A program made the position numbers and the translations under genes. From positions 186,001 through 250,000 of the forward strand of contig JAJRQK010000039.1 in assembly GCA_024280295.1 (NCBI GenBank): DNA of 64,000 nt, in the 5' to 3' direction. Within the stretch, counting starts at the first letter, position 1; each line of letters begins with the position of its first letter. This stretch comes from Bacteroidota bacterium. GTDB taxonomy: Bacteria > Bacteroidota > Bacteroidia > Flavobacteriales_D > Crocinitomicaceae. Below, piece after piece: positions 35,505 to 43,896 of the stretch. Below the pieces are notes generated by a model that was not told the DNA's origin, did no database searches, and saw nothing but the letters and a program-made list of their open reading frames with translations.

Positions 35505-36613
35505 GGATCATCATTCTCACCGCAATTCCATTTTGGCATCCTGGCACACTTGAATTAATCAAGCGATTGCGTAAGAAAAACATTTCTGTTACTGCATTAG
35601 ATATATTTCATGGGTTAGAGCATAACGAGAATGGTATCATAAAGAGTTTACTTCCATTCGGCATGAAGGGACTTGTCGCTCGTGCCTACCTTAAGTTTTT
35701 CAGAAACAAATTCGTTCGAAAGCATACAAAAGTTGCTGATATCCTAGATATCCATTTTATCGAGCCGCATTATTCAAAGTACATTCCCCAGCTTAATAAA
35801 AAAGTAATATGTTGCTTATTCGGATCGGATTTATTTCGGACATCAACTATCCAAAAGGAAGAGCAGAAGAGCCTTTTTCAAGCTTGTGATCGGATTTTAC
35901 TATCCAAAAATATGATTCCTTATTTCGAAGAACATTTTCCAAAATATCCCCATAAATACATCTTTAATCAATACGGCTCTGATCGAATTGACCTAATCTA
36001 TGAGATGAAAAAATCAGTCAATCGTAAAGAACTGAAGAGCCTGCAAGGCATTCCCAAGGATAAGATTGTCGTCACATGCGGCTACAACGCGAAACAACAA
36101 CAACAACACATTAGGGCACTTAAATCTCTCAGTCAACTTGATGAAGCTACACGAGAAAAACTTTATTTGCTATTCCCGCTCACTTATGGAGATGAGGATG
36201 GGTATATTGATAGGCTAAAAATAGCAGTGAATCAATCAGGATTTCAGTATAAATTTGTAACAAATAGATTAACCGAGGAAGGACTCGCTGAAATGAGAAT
36301 TGTATCTGATATCACGTTGAATACTCAAACCACAGATGCCCTTGCTAGTTCAATAAAAGAGGCAATGGTTGCAGGTGATGTTTTGCTCGTAGGGGATTGG
36401 CTTCCTTATGAGATCTACAAAGAGTTAGGAATTTACTTCCAAACGGTGCAATTTGACACCATAAGTGATCAGTTAAACAATGTGATTGCCGACTTGGAAG
36501 GCTATCGAGAAAAATGTAAAAAAAATGAGAAAATCATTTGTAACTTTGCATCATGGGATGTACTAATCGACCAATGGATAATGGGTTACTATCAACTTAA
36601 TAATGAGAGTTAA
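35501..36613 (+). CDS. Glycosyltransferase, GT4-like
   Basis: 370 residues. N-terminal half: IIILTAIPFWHPGTLELIKRL and ILDIHFIEPHYSKYI; CCLFGSDLFRTS is typical of family-4 donor-side loops; LLSKNMIPYFEEHFP, NQYGSDRIDLIY. C-terminal half: IVVTCGYNAKQQQQHIRAL and TTDALASSIKEAMVAG, which holds the conserved Glu of the sugar-nucleotide site (E-A-M). It begins inside the upstream gene (ATGA overlap) and ends overlapping the epimerase-like gene by 11 bp. Likely transfers one unit of the repeat; the specificity is unknown. Confidence 0.82.
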   Translation: MRIIILTAIPFWHPGTLELIKRLRKKNISVTALDIFHGLEHNENGIIKSLLPFGMKGLVARAYLKFFRNKFVRKHTKVADILDIHFIEPHYSKYIPQLNKKVICCLFGSDLFRTSTIQKEEQKSLFQACDRILLSKNMIPYFEEHFPKYPHKYIFNQYGSDRIDLIYEMKKSVNRKELKSLQGIPKDKIVVTCGYNAKQQQQHIRALKSLSQLDEATREKLYLLFPLTYGDEDGYIDRLKIAVNQSGFQYKFVTNRLTEEGLAEMRIVSDITLNTQTTDALASSIKEAMVAGDVLLVGDWLPYEIYKELGIYFQTVQFDTISDQLNNVIADLEGYREKCKKNEKIICNFASWDVLIDQWIMGYYQLNNES

Positions 36614-37520
36614 TGATAATTTAACACTTGGGGTTGGTGATGTTGAAATGTCATCAAAGTTAGGTGGATATTACCAAAATTTGAAGCCAGCTATTTACCA
36701 TTTTGATAATAACTCATTAGGTGAAATTGACAAGAACGGCATTCCCTACTTGATTATCGATGGTGTACCATATTACAGCATCGTTATGGTGATGCAATAT
36801 GCGCTGATTCAGTTTGAATTTATTGTAGAGGACGGTTCTACTGATGGTCGAGTGGATATTATCAAAAACTGCATGAATTGGCTTGACAGTAAATCAGAGA
36901 TCTTCAAGGATTCTGTTGTATGGAGAAGCGAAGCCAACAATCAGTATAAACTTCCAAAAGGATGGACATCGGGTATGTATCAAGGTCAGGCAGCATCACT
37001 CTACTTGAGAGCTTATCAACTCTTTAACAACGAATATTACTTATTGACGGCAAAGAAGGCCATTGAATACCTAAAATATGATTATGTTGATGGTGGAGTA
37101 AGAAGAACTGACAAAAACGGATACATGTGGTTAGAAGAGTACCCAACTGACCCCCCATCACTCGTCCTGAATGGGTTCATATATGGACTATTTGGCGCGC
37201 TAGATTTGTATCGAGTTACTGGAGATGGTGACGCTAAGAAATTGTTTGATGATGGCGTCGAAACACTTGAGAATAACTTATATAAGTACGACCGCTGGTA
37301 TTGGTCTGCTTATGACCAAGCAAAGAAAGAACTTGTTTCGTATTATTACCAAAAGAACGTACATACACCATTGATGGAGATCATGTTCTTGCTTACCAAG
37401 AAAGAAATTTTTCAGAAGTACCACGTCAAGTGGAAGGGGCAACTTAATAATGGATTTAAACGTTTGATTGTAAAAGTCATGTATCGGGTTCAACCAAGAA
37501 TTAAAAAATTGTTCAAATGA
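36603..37520 (+). CDS. D-glucuronyl C5-epimerase C-terminal domain protein
   Basis: 305 residues without signal peptide or membrane helix. The sequence follows the C5-epimerase C-terminal family: YYSIVMVMQYALIQFEF, GWTSGMYQGQAASLYLRAYQ, MWLEEYPTDPPSLVLNGFIYG and LYRVTGDGDAKKLFDDG, an alpha/alpha-barrel pattern. In heparin-like polymers such enzymes invert C5 of D-glucuronate to L-iduronate. In a bacterial glycan locus this suggests a uronate in the repeat unit that is epimerised at the polymer or lipid-linked level, but no UDP-glucose dehydrogenase is in the window. It could also be a related alpha-barrel hydrolase or lyase. Overlaps both neighbours (11 and 4 bp). Confidence 0.8.
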   Translation: MRVNDNLTLGVGDVEMSSKLGGYYQNLKPAIYHFDNNSLGEIDKNGIPYLIIDGVPYYSIVMVMQYALIQFEFIVEDGSTDGRVDIIKNCMNWLDSKSEIFKDSVVWRSEANNQYKLPKGWTSGMYQGQAASLYLRAYQLFNNEYYLLTAKKAIEYLKYDYVDGGVRRTDKNGYMWLEEYPTDPPSLVLNGFIYGLFGALDLYRVTGDGDAKKLFDDGVETLENNLYKYDRWYWSAYDQAKKELVSYYYQKNVHTPLMEIMFLLTKKEIFQKYHVKWKGQLNNGFKRLIVKVMYRVQPRIKKLFK

Positions 37521-38377
37521 GCACAGCGCGAGAACTACTTAAAGAACGTCTTGATGAGGAAATAGCACTTTATTTCCCCGACATATCAATGTATCCAAAG
37601 GAAGCCTATGAAAGAGTATTAACACGATGGGGTGATGATAGTGTGTACTCTGAAAAACATCGATTCGACCTACTTGAAGAATTTATTGACAATCTAAAAT
37701 CAAAGAAGATTCTAGATATGGCCGCTGGCTGCGGAAGTTTTGTTTTGCAAGGATTGCGGGACGGATATAACACCTATGGAGTAGAACCAGAAGTCTGGAA
37801 ACAGGATGTAATTGATGCTAAATTCAAAGAGAATGATTACTGTGATGAATGGCGAAACCGCGTAGTTGTGGGTGTTGGAGAAAAACTCCCTTTTGAAGAC
37901 GAATCCTTCGACGCTTTTGATAGTTGGCAAACGATTGAACATGTTGCAGATGAGAAAGATTGCCTTTTTGAACTTTACCGAGTTCTAAAAAAGGGAGGAT
38001 CTGGGATTCTTCGCGGACCGGATTATATTTCATTTTACGAAGGTCATTATCAGATGTTTTGGTTCCCACTGATGGGGAAAGGTGCCTTTGCTCGATGGTA
38101 TTTGAACCGTAGAAAACGTCCACATGGAGGGTTGGATACTTTTCATCCTGTGAATCCTTTTAAAACGCGCCGATATGCACGACAAGCCGGGTTTAAAATC
38201 GTAGACATAAAACGTGAGCAAATTTATCGTGCGGCGAAACGAAAAATGCCGATCTTGAAAAAAGGAATCTTCAAGCCTGCACTTTGGACTATTTATTTCT
38301 TCTGGGATATATCGAAAGGTATTCGCAATATTGGTCGCGTTGAAGCAACAATCAGCTATCATCTTATTAAAGAGTAA
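37517..38377 (+). CDS. SAM-dependent methyltransferase (class I)
   Basis: 286 residues. Motif I ILDMAAGCGSFVLQGL binds S-adenosylmethionine; EKLPFEDESFDAFDSWQTIEHV is the Methyltransf_11-type motif II/III region with the DxxDA-like acidic end, followed by ELYRVLKKGGSGIL. The C-terminal part (about 170-286) is basic, with a hydrophobic stretch (WTIYFFWDISKGI). It presumably methylates a hydroxyl, amine or carboxyl of the glycan. The start overlaps the upstream stop as ATGA. Last gene of the right arm: six bases after its stop begins the 25-bp repeat. Confidence 0.85.
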   Translation: MSTARELLKERLDEEIALYFPDISMYPKEAYERVLTRWGDDSVYSEKHRFDLLEEFIDNLKSKKILDMAAGCGSFVLQGLRDGYNTYGVEPEVWKQDVIDAKFKENDYCDEWRNRVVVGVGEKLPFEDESFDAFDSWQTIEHVADEKDCLFELYRVLKKGGSGILRGPDYISFYEGHYQMFWFPLMGKGAFARWYLNRRKRPHGGLDTFHPVNPFKTRRYARQAGFKIVDIKREQIYRAAKRKMPILKKGIFKPALWTIYFFWDISKGIRNIGRVEATISYHLIKE

Positions 38378-38383
38378 ATCAAG

Positions 38384-38422
38384 CTTTAACCTGACTTTAA
38401 CGTTCGTTAGAATTTCTTTAAC
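38384..38422. promoter_or_regulatory. Right copy of the 25-bp TTTAAC repeat plus a third half-site
   Basis: CTTTAACCTGACTTTAAC then GTTCGTT at 38384-38408, matching the left copy at 24934-24958 with two differences, and a further TTTAAC at 38417-38422. Half-sites are at 38385, 38396 and 38417 (spacing 11 and 21 bp, one and two helical turns). A weak -7 box, TACCTTGG, is at 38445-38452. Confidence 0.65.
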
Positions 38423-38504
38423 GTTATCGACTGTCTATTGGCAGTACCTTGGCTCTAGAAATCGATCAACAGCATTCAATGCGCTCGATCAAAACAACTG
38501 AAAA

Positions 38505-39683
38505 ATGGTATTAGGAAAAAAAATGGTATTGCTAGGCTTAACGGCTATTGCAACTACAGCACTTTTGGTTTCGTTCACAAGTAAACCTGATGATGACAAC
38601 AAAAAGAAGTATCAAGTCATTCACCATGAGGGTGGAAAAGTGGTTATGCACGACACAATTATTTCAATGACTTCAAATTATTCTGTGGATGATTTCCTGG
38701 CAGATAAAGGGATTGACAGCAAGAATGTGAAAATTATTGATCTGCCTTCATTGGGCAAAATGATGCCTCAGTCAGGCACTCACATGATTATCCGTGATCT
38801 TTCGGAAGAAGTTGATGGCGAGAATACTGAGAAAGTTGAAATTCAAGTTGAAATTGACGGTCAAGACCATAAAACAGTAAAGAAAATTGTCAATGGTGAA
38901 GAGGTTGAGTTAACGGAGGAAGATCTTAAAATGATCGAGGAACATAGAGTGGAAGGCAGCCATCATAGTAGTATGATGAAGATGAGAATGTACGATGACC
39001 AAGGTAATCATTGGGCGGAAGATTCTGAAAATGTGCAAATTAATGTCGAAATCGATGACGATGGAAACCGTACAATCACGAAAATCGTAAATGGTGAGGA
39101 AGTAGAATTGACAGAGGAGGAGATGAATAGCATTGAAATTCACCAAATGCAAAGAAGTGATAGTGAAAACATCATGATTATTCTTAATGAAGATGATATG
39201 GGTGATCCAGAGGACGGAAAACACGTAGTGGTTGTCAAAAAAACATGCACAAACATCGAAAACTCAGATGATTTGGATCACAACATAGAAGTGAGTTTCG
39301 AATGGATATCAGAAAATAGTGATGGTGAAGTAATGATGATGAATGGAGATGAAGACTTCACTATTGTAATTGTCATGGAAGATTATAACGAAAACAGTCG
39401 AGGAAAGCACCGGGGAAAGTTGAGCACTTCTGAGGATGAAGTTGATGTTTACCCAAACCCAAATGATGGAACATTCACGATACGATTTAGTCAATCTGCG
39501 AAAGTGAAAACGACGGTAAAGGTGACTGATTCAAAAGGAAAAATTGTTTTTGAAAAGAAACTTGGGAAGTTCAAAGGCGATTACAATGAGCAAATCGACC
39601 TGAAGAAATTTGGTTCTGGAACATATATTATAACGATCGAGTCAGGAAATAATGTTGAGAAAACAAAGGTGATTGTAAACTAG
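38505..39683 (+). CDS. Acidic secreted protein with internal duplication and T9SS type A tail
   Basis: 392 residues. Signal peptide or anchor VLLGLTAIATTALLVSF. The protein is rich in Asp, Glu, His and Met. Two copies of a roughly 33-residue unit (about 114-146 and 179-212) each read V-E-I-D-x-D/Q-x-x-x-T-x-x-K-IVNGEEVELTEE. The 12 residues from Ile-Val to Glu-Glu are identical although codons differ, which suggests selection on the protein. The C-terminus DVYPNPNDGTFTIRFSQSA to the end is a type A sorting domain. I start at ATG 38505; 38523 is possible. The gene follows the TTTAAC repeat also found before the histidine kinase operon, so I infer control by that regulator. Function unknown; the acidic His/Met-rich repeats could bind metal. 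Confidence 0.8.
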   Translation: MVLGKKMVLLGLTAIATTALLVSFTSKPDDDNKKKYQVIHHEGGKVVMHDTIISMTSNYSVDDFLADKGIDSKNVKIIDLPSLGKMMPQSGTHMIIRDLSEEVDGENTEKVEIQVEIDGQDHKTVKKIVNGEEVELTEEDLKMIEEHRVEGSHHSSMMKMRMYDDQGNHWAEDSENVQINVEIDDDGNRTITKIVNGEEVELTEEEMNSIEIHQMQRSDSENIMIILNEDDMGDPEDGKHVVVVKKTCTNIENSDDLDHNIEVSFEWISENSDGEVMMMNGDEDFTIVIVMEDYNENSRGKHRGKLSTSEDEVDVYPNPNDGTFTIRFSQSAKVKTTVKVTDSKGKIVFEKKLGKFKGDYNEQIDLKKFGSGTYIITIESGNNVEKTKVIVN

Positions 39684-39871
39684 TAAGCTAAGTATCAAAA
39701 GATACGTGGAGATGTGAAAACTAATCAAGAGGAAACTAAAACTCATAGGCTGAAATTGTGTCCGAAAACACTTAAAACCGTAAAATTCAATTGAACATTG
39801 CGTTTTGCATAGCACTTTAAAAATAAGAAGAGTAAACCTGAAGGCTGGAGAGTCTTAGTTTCATAAGAAGG

Positions 39872-39911
39872 AATCGGCATTAAGCAATTAGTGTCGATTT
39901 TTGTTTTTATT
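39872..39911 (+). terminator. Intrinsic terminator after the acidic T9SS protein
   Basis: AATCGGCA (39872-39879) pairs with TGTCGATT (39892-39899), 8 bp with one G-U pair, 12-nt loop, followed by TTTTGTTTTTATT. It lies 190 bp after the stop at 39683. The 278-bp gap also has a GTATC-AAAA-GATAC hairpin at 39692-39705, and a small RNA between the two is possible; otherwise I see nothing. Confidence 0.7.
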
Positions 39912-39961
39912 GGATCATAGATCGAAATAACCTTCGATCAATAGAAGTTGGTCAATTACCT

Positions 39962-40744
39962 CTACCTTAGTATGTTCAAGTCGTCCAAAGGAAAATAAAC
40001 AGTATCGGTTTTTACTTCTTCGTGCAAGAGGAAGTGTTTGAGCAAGTTTAAGCTCTTTACTTCATTCGCTGGATAGTAGTTTCCATCATCCCATTTTATT
40101 AATTCCTTCTCGACAATCTCAGACTTCACTTCTTCAATTTTATCAACAGGATCGTTCAGCAGTGCTTTCAGGTTTGAAGAGAAGAGTTTTACAGCAATCG
40201 CCAAGAGGATAATCCCAAACACCTTTTTTAAGATTGCAATTCCACCTGCACCAAGTAATCGTTCAATTAATCGAGTTGACTTTAATACCGCAAATACGAT
40301 TATTACATTGATACAAATCGCCAAGAAGATGTTAATCTCAGCAAACTCTGCGCGAAGTGAGATAATAGATGTCATGGCACCCGCCCCAGCAATGATGGGA
40401 AATGCCAATGGAACAATACTCGCAGTTTTATCCGTTCCACTCTCTTTAAATAGCTCAATTCCAAGAATCATCTCAAGTGACATTGCAAAAAGAATAAACG
40501 CACCTGCAACTGCAAATGCCTCCACCTCCACACCAAATAAGCCAAGGATACTATCCCCTAGCAATAAAAAAGCGGTCATTATTACAAACGAAACAATCGT
40601 TGCCCTACCCGACTGGATTTCTCCAGATTTCTCTTTCAACTTAATTATTATTGGAATTGATCCAACAATATCGATTACCGCAAATAGAACCATTGTTGCT
40701 TTGAACAATTCTGTCCCGTCAAACCCTTTGAAAAAATCTTCCAT
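39962..40744 (-). CDS. MarC-family integral membrane protein with C-terminal extension
   Basis: 260 residues. Six hydrophobic segments in the first roughly 200, with MarC signatures: VLFAVIDIVGSIPIIIKLK at the start, GAFILFAMSLEMILG, and VPLAFPIIAGAGAMTSII, the last a hallmark of the family. After it comes a soluble extension of about 55 residues (DKIEEVKSEIVEKELIKWDD and on) absent from the usual 200-220-residue members. MarC proteins were once linked to multiple antibiotic resistance but this was not confirmed; transport function is unknown. It starts 2 bp after the purN stop, so they form an operon. Confidence 0.88.
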   Translation of the reverse strand: MEDFFKGFDGTELFKATMVLFAVIDIVGSIPIIIKLKEKSGEIQSGRATIVSFVIMTAFLLLGDSILGLFGVEVEAFAVAGAFILFAMSLEMILGIELFKESGTDKTASIVPLAFPIIAGAGAMTSIISLRAEFAEINIFLAICINVIIVFAVLKSTRLIERLLGAGGIAILKKVFGIILLAIAVKLFSSNLKALLNDPVDKIEEVKSEIVEKELIKWDDGNYYPANEVKSLNLLKHFLLHEEVKTDTVYFPLDDLNILR

Positions 40745-40746
40745 GA

Positions 40747-41319
40747 CTATCTTAAAATGGTGGTTTCAACTACACGCGGAAGGTAGCTTTGTTCCAAGTG
40801 CGCAATTTTCTTTTGAAGTGAGTTTAAATCATCTGTCTCATCAAGACTGCAATAAAACTGAGCGATCATTCGTCCTTTATCAAACTCTTCATTGACTAGA
40901 TGAATAGAGATGCCCGATTGCGTTTCTTTTGCTTCCAAAACCGACTTGTGCACATTTGCTCCAAACATTCCTTTTCCGCCGTGTTTTGGTAAAAGTGACG
41001 GATGTAAATTGATGATTTTATCTTGATATGCAGCGATTAACTCCAATGGGATTTTGCGTAAATAACCTGCCAACACAATCCAATTAATATCGCGATCAGC
41101 ACAAAAGCGTTTCAATAATTCTCCATCAGCAACTTGCGCATTTGTCTGCACATACGTCGAAACTCCAAGCTCTTTGGCCGAATCAATGACCTTAGCTGAC
41201 TCATTATTGCTCAACACAAACGCCACCTCCAATTCACGATGATTTCTAAAAGATCGAATCAAATTCATGGCATTACTTCCTGTTCCAGAGGCAAATATCG
41301 CTATCTGTGTACGTGTCAT
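40747..41319 (-). CDS. purN: Phosphoribosylglycinamide formyltransferase (GART)
   Basis: 190 residues from the ATG at 41319, which gives the standard start MTRTQIAIFASGTGSNAMNL; the longer frame to 41388 has no homologous sequence. Transfers a formyl group from 10-formyltetrahydrofolate to GAR, step three of purine synthesis. The phosphate loop is SGTGSNAMN; the catalytic core is VLAGYLRKIPLELIAAY followed by KIINLHPSLLPKHGG (catalytic Asn and His); the C-terminal Asp region is HLVNEEFDKG. Usual length. MarC follows within the same operon. Confidence 0.95.
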   Translation of the reverse strand: MTRTQIAIFASGTGSNAMNLIRSFRNHRELEVAFVLSNNESAKVIDSAKELGVSTYVQTNAQVADGELLKRFCADRDINWIVLAGYLRKIPLELIAAYQDKIINLHPSLLPKHGGKGMFGANVHKSVLEAKETQSGISIHLVNEEFDKGRMIAQFYCSLDETDDLNSLQKKIAHLEQSYLPRVVETTILR

Positions 41320-41531
41320 GCTGCAAAGGTAAATACTCTTACAATAATACGCATCATCGAAGTCCAACCTTCTCAATAAAAACGACACAATTCAACAACG
41401 AAACTTTATCGAACACTTCTCCACACTAAAACCAATCTATGCCAAAAAATCATGAAGATCAACGTCATCAGCGCTCCGATCCATCCCAAGACTTCCACCC
41501 AAATCCCTATATTTACCCAAACTCCACAAAC

Positions 41532-42203
41532 ATGTCTAAAGAATACCCATTCATTCCATTCTCTCAAAAAAGCTATTCCGAAGAAGAAATGCTAGAAAGA
41601 ACTCGCGACTTCTATGCATGGGCCGATTGTCGTCGTTCCGTCCGTGATTTTTCTGATCAACCAGTACCAAAAGAAGTCCTTGAAAACATACTTATGACTG
41701 CTTCAACTGCCCCCTCTGGAGCGCACAAACAGCCTTGGACCTTTTGCTTAATCTCTAATACAGAACTTAAATCGCGCCTCCGAGAATTAGCTGAACAAGA
41801 AGAAAAGAAGTCCTACGATGGAAGAATGAGCGACGATTGGTTGGAGGATCTTGAACCCCTTGGAACTAACTGGGAAAAGGAATTTATCGATATTGCACCT
41901 TGGATCGTCGTTGTTATGAAGCGTGTCTATGAATTTAAGAATGACGGAAAAAAGAGAAACAATTATTATGTCTCCGAATCTGTAGGAATTGCTTCTGGGT
42001 TTTTAATTATGGCGATTCAAAATGCAGGTTTGGTAACATTAACGCATACACCTAGCCCAATGAACTTCATTGCAAAAGCACTAAATCGCCCTGAAAACGA
42101 ACGCCCATTTCTTTTATTACCCATCGGATATCCAACGAATAACGCTAAAGTTCCAGACCTCACACGCAAACCAAAAGGGCAAGTGATTGAATATTATGAC
42201 TAA
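41532..42203 (+). CDS. Iodotyrosine-deiodinase-type nitroreductase (IYD homologue)
   Basis: 223 residues from the ATG at 41532; an earlier ATG at 41439 adds a proline-rich leader without similarity. Flavin motifs: CRRSVRDFSDQPVP, TASTAPSGAHKQPWTF, SVGIASGFLIMAIQNAGLV, LTHTPSPMNF, LLLPIGYP. The active-site lid keeps the substrate triad of iodotyrosine deiodinase: Glu 91, Tyr 95 and Lys 116, spacing 4 and 21, the same spacing as human Glu157/Tyr161/Lys182. The FMN enzyme should reductively dehalogenate halotyrosines; bacterial homologues (for example from Haliscomenobacter, also Bacteroidota) show this in vitro. Its physiological role is unknown. Confidence 0.87.
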   Translation: MSKEYPFIPFSQKSYSEEEMLERTRDFYAWADCRRSVRDFSDQPVPKEVLENILMTASTAPSGAHKQPWTFCLISNTELKSRLRELAEQEEKKSYDGRMSDDWLEDLEPLGTNWEKEFIDIAPWIVVVMKRVYEFKNDGKKRNNYYVSESVGIASGFLIMAIQNAGLVTLTHTPSPMNFIAKALNRPENERPFLLLPIGYPTNNAKVPDLTRKPKGQVIEYYD

Positions 42204-42269
42204 TAATTTTGTTTTATGGTTCTTTGTGGTTTTCTTTGCGGCTGAATTAACCCTTAAAAAAAACAAGTA

Positions 42270-42506
42270 ATGTCTGACATCAAATCAAAAGTAATATCTA
42301 TCATAGTTGATAAGTTAGGTGTTGAAGAAAGCGAAGTTTCTAACGAAGCAAGCTTCACAAACGATCTTGGAGCCGATTCTTTGGATACGGTTGAGCTAAT
42401 TATGGAATTCGAAAAAGAATTTAACATTGCTATTCCAGATGATCAAGCTGAGAACATCCAAACAGTTGGTGACGCAGTAAAGTATATTGAAGAAAACGCT
42501 GGTTAA
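42270..42506 (+). CDS. acpP: Acyl carrier protein
   Basis: 78 residues. Carries growing fatty acids as a thioester on 4'-phosphopantetheine at Ser 37 in the motif [15 protein letters not shown]. Strongly acidic, as usual for AcpP ([26 protein letters not shown]). It is followed by fabF and rnc in the order common in Bacteroidota. Upstream at 42250 there is a run of AAAAAAAAC but no clear promoter box. Confidence 0.97.
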   Translation: MSDIKSKVISIIVDKLGVEESEVSNEASFTNDLGADSLDTVELIMEFEKEFNIAIPDDQAENIQTVGDAVKYIEENAG

Positions 42507-42542
42507 ACCAATACATTAAATAGTCGAATCGATCGATTGAGT

Positions 42543-43796
42543 ATGGAATTAAAAAGAGTAGTTGTCACTGGTTTAGGAGCCCTTACCCCAATTGGGAATA
42601 ATATTTCTGAATATTGGGAAGGTCTAATCAATGGTAAAAGTGGAGCTGCCCCCATAACTCGCTATGATGCGTCGGCATTTAAAACACATTTTGCTTGCGA
42701 ATTAAAAGGTTATGATGCCTCTGAGCATTTTGACCGAAAGGAAGCAAGGAAATTAGATCCATTTTCCCAATATGCTATGGTCGCGGCTACCGAGGCCATG
42801 GCAGATTCGGGCTTGATGGAATCCGAACCTAATCAAGACCGTATTGGTGTTATTTGGGGATCAGGTATTGGTGGACTTCAAACATTCCAAGAAGAAGCGA
42901 AGAACTACTTCACAGGAGATGGAACACCAAGAATGAACCCTTTCTTTATTCCTAAGATGATTGCAGATATCGCAGCGGGACATATTTCCATTAAGTATGG
43001 ATTACGTGGACCGAATTACGTGACCGTTTCTGCGTGCGCTTCATCGACAAACGCAATCATTGATGCATTTAATTACATTCGACTGGCAAAAGCCGATGCA
43101 ATTGTAACAGGTGGATCTGAAGCCTGCGTTAATGAAATGGGAATGGGTGGATTTAATGCACTAAGAGCCCTTTCAACTAGAAATGACTCTCCGAAAACAG
43201 CATCTCGTCCTTTCGACTTAAATCGCGATGGATTTGTGCTAGGTGAAGGAGCAGGCGCACTTATCTTGGAAGAATACGAACACGCCAAAAAACGAGGAGC
43301 TAAGATTTATGCTGAAGTTATTGGTGGTGGAATGTCAGGTGATGCTTATCACATGACGGCACCTCATCCTGATGGATTGGGAGCTAAAAACACTATGATC
43401 GCTGCTTTAGAGGACGCCGAAATCGATCCTTCACAAGTAGATTATGTAAATGTTCACGGAACATCTACGCCTTTGGGAGATCTTGCCGAAGTTAAAGCAA
43501 TCAAACACGTTTTTGGAGAACATGCTTATGATTTAAATATCAGTTCAACGAAATCTATGACAGGTCACCTACTTGGAGCTGCTGGAGCAATTGAAGCAAT
43601 TGCTTGCATCTTGGCAGTTAAACATGACTTGATTCCTCCAACGATCAACCACGAAACAGAAGATCCAGAATTGGATAATAAGTTAAATTTCACATTCCAC
43701 AAATCGCAAAAAAGAGAAGTAAATATTGCGCTCTCTAATACATTTGGTTTTGGAGGACACAATACAAGTGTCATTGTGAAAAAAATGGTAGAATAA
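42543..43796 (+). CDS. fabF: 3-oxoacyl-ACP synthase II (FabF)
   Basis: 417 residues from the ATG at 42543 (a TTG two codons earlier is a less likely start). Condenses malonyl-ACP with acyl-ACP. The family set is complete: start VVVTGLGALTPIGN, nucleophile in VSACASSTNA, first His in VNVHGTSTPLGD, second His with Lys in STKSMTGHLLGAAGA, and the C-terminal NTFGFGGHN loop. Normal length. Lies 36 bp after acpP; its stop is close to the open frame that leads into rnc, so the three genes are surely one transcript. Confidence 0.97.
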   Translation: MELKRVVVTGLGALTPIGNNISEYWEGLINGKSGAAPITRYDASAFKTHFACELKGYDASEHFDRKEARKLDPFSQYAMVAATEAMADSGLMESEPNQDRIGVIWGSGIGGLQTFQEEAKNYFTGDGTPRMNPFFIPKMIADIAAGHISIKYGLRGPNYVTVSACASSTNAIIDAFNYIRLAKADAIVTGGSEACVNEMGMGGFNALRALSTRNDSPKTASRPFDLNRDGFVLGEGAGALILEEYEHAKKRGAKIYAEVIGGGMSGDAYHMTAPHPDGLGAKNTMIAALEDAEIDPSQVDYVNVHGTSTPLGDLAEVKAIKHVFGEHAYDLNISSTKSMTGHLLGAAGAIEAIACILAVKHDLIPPTINHETEDPELDNKLNFTFHKSQKREVNIALSNTFGFGGHNTSVIVKKMVE

Positions 43797-43896
43797 GATC
43801 GATTTATTCTCTTTCTTTTCGCGTAAAAGCCTTTCCTCTGATGATCATGAAATTGCAAAATTCATTCTAAAACGATTTGGTTACAATGCAACGAAC

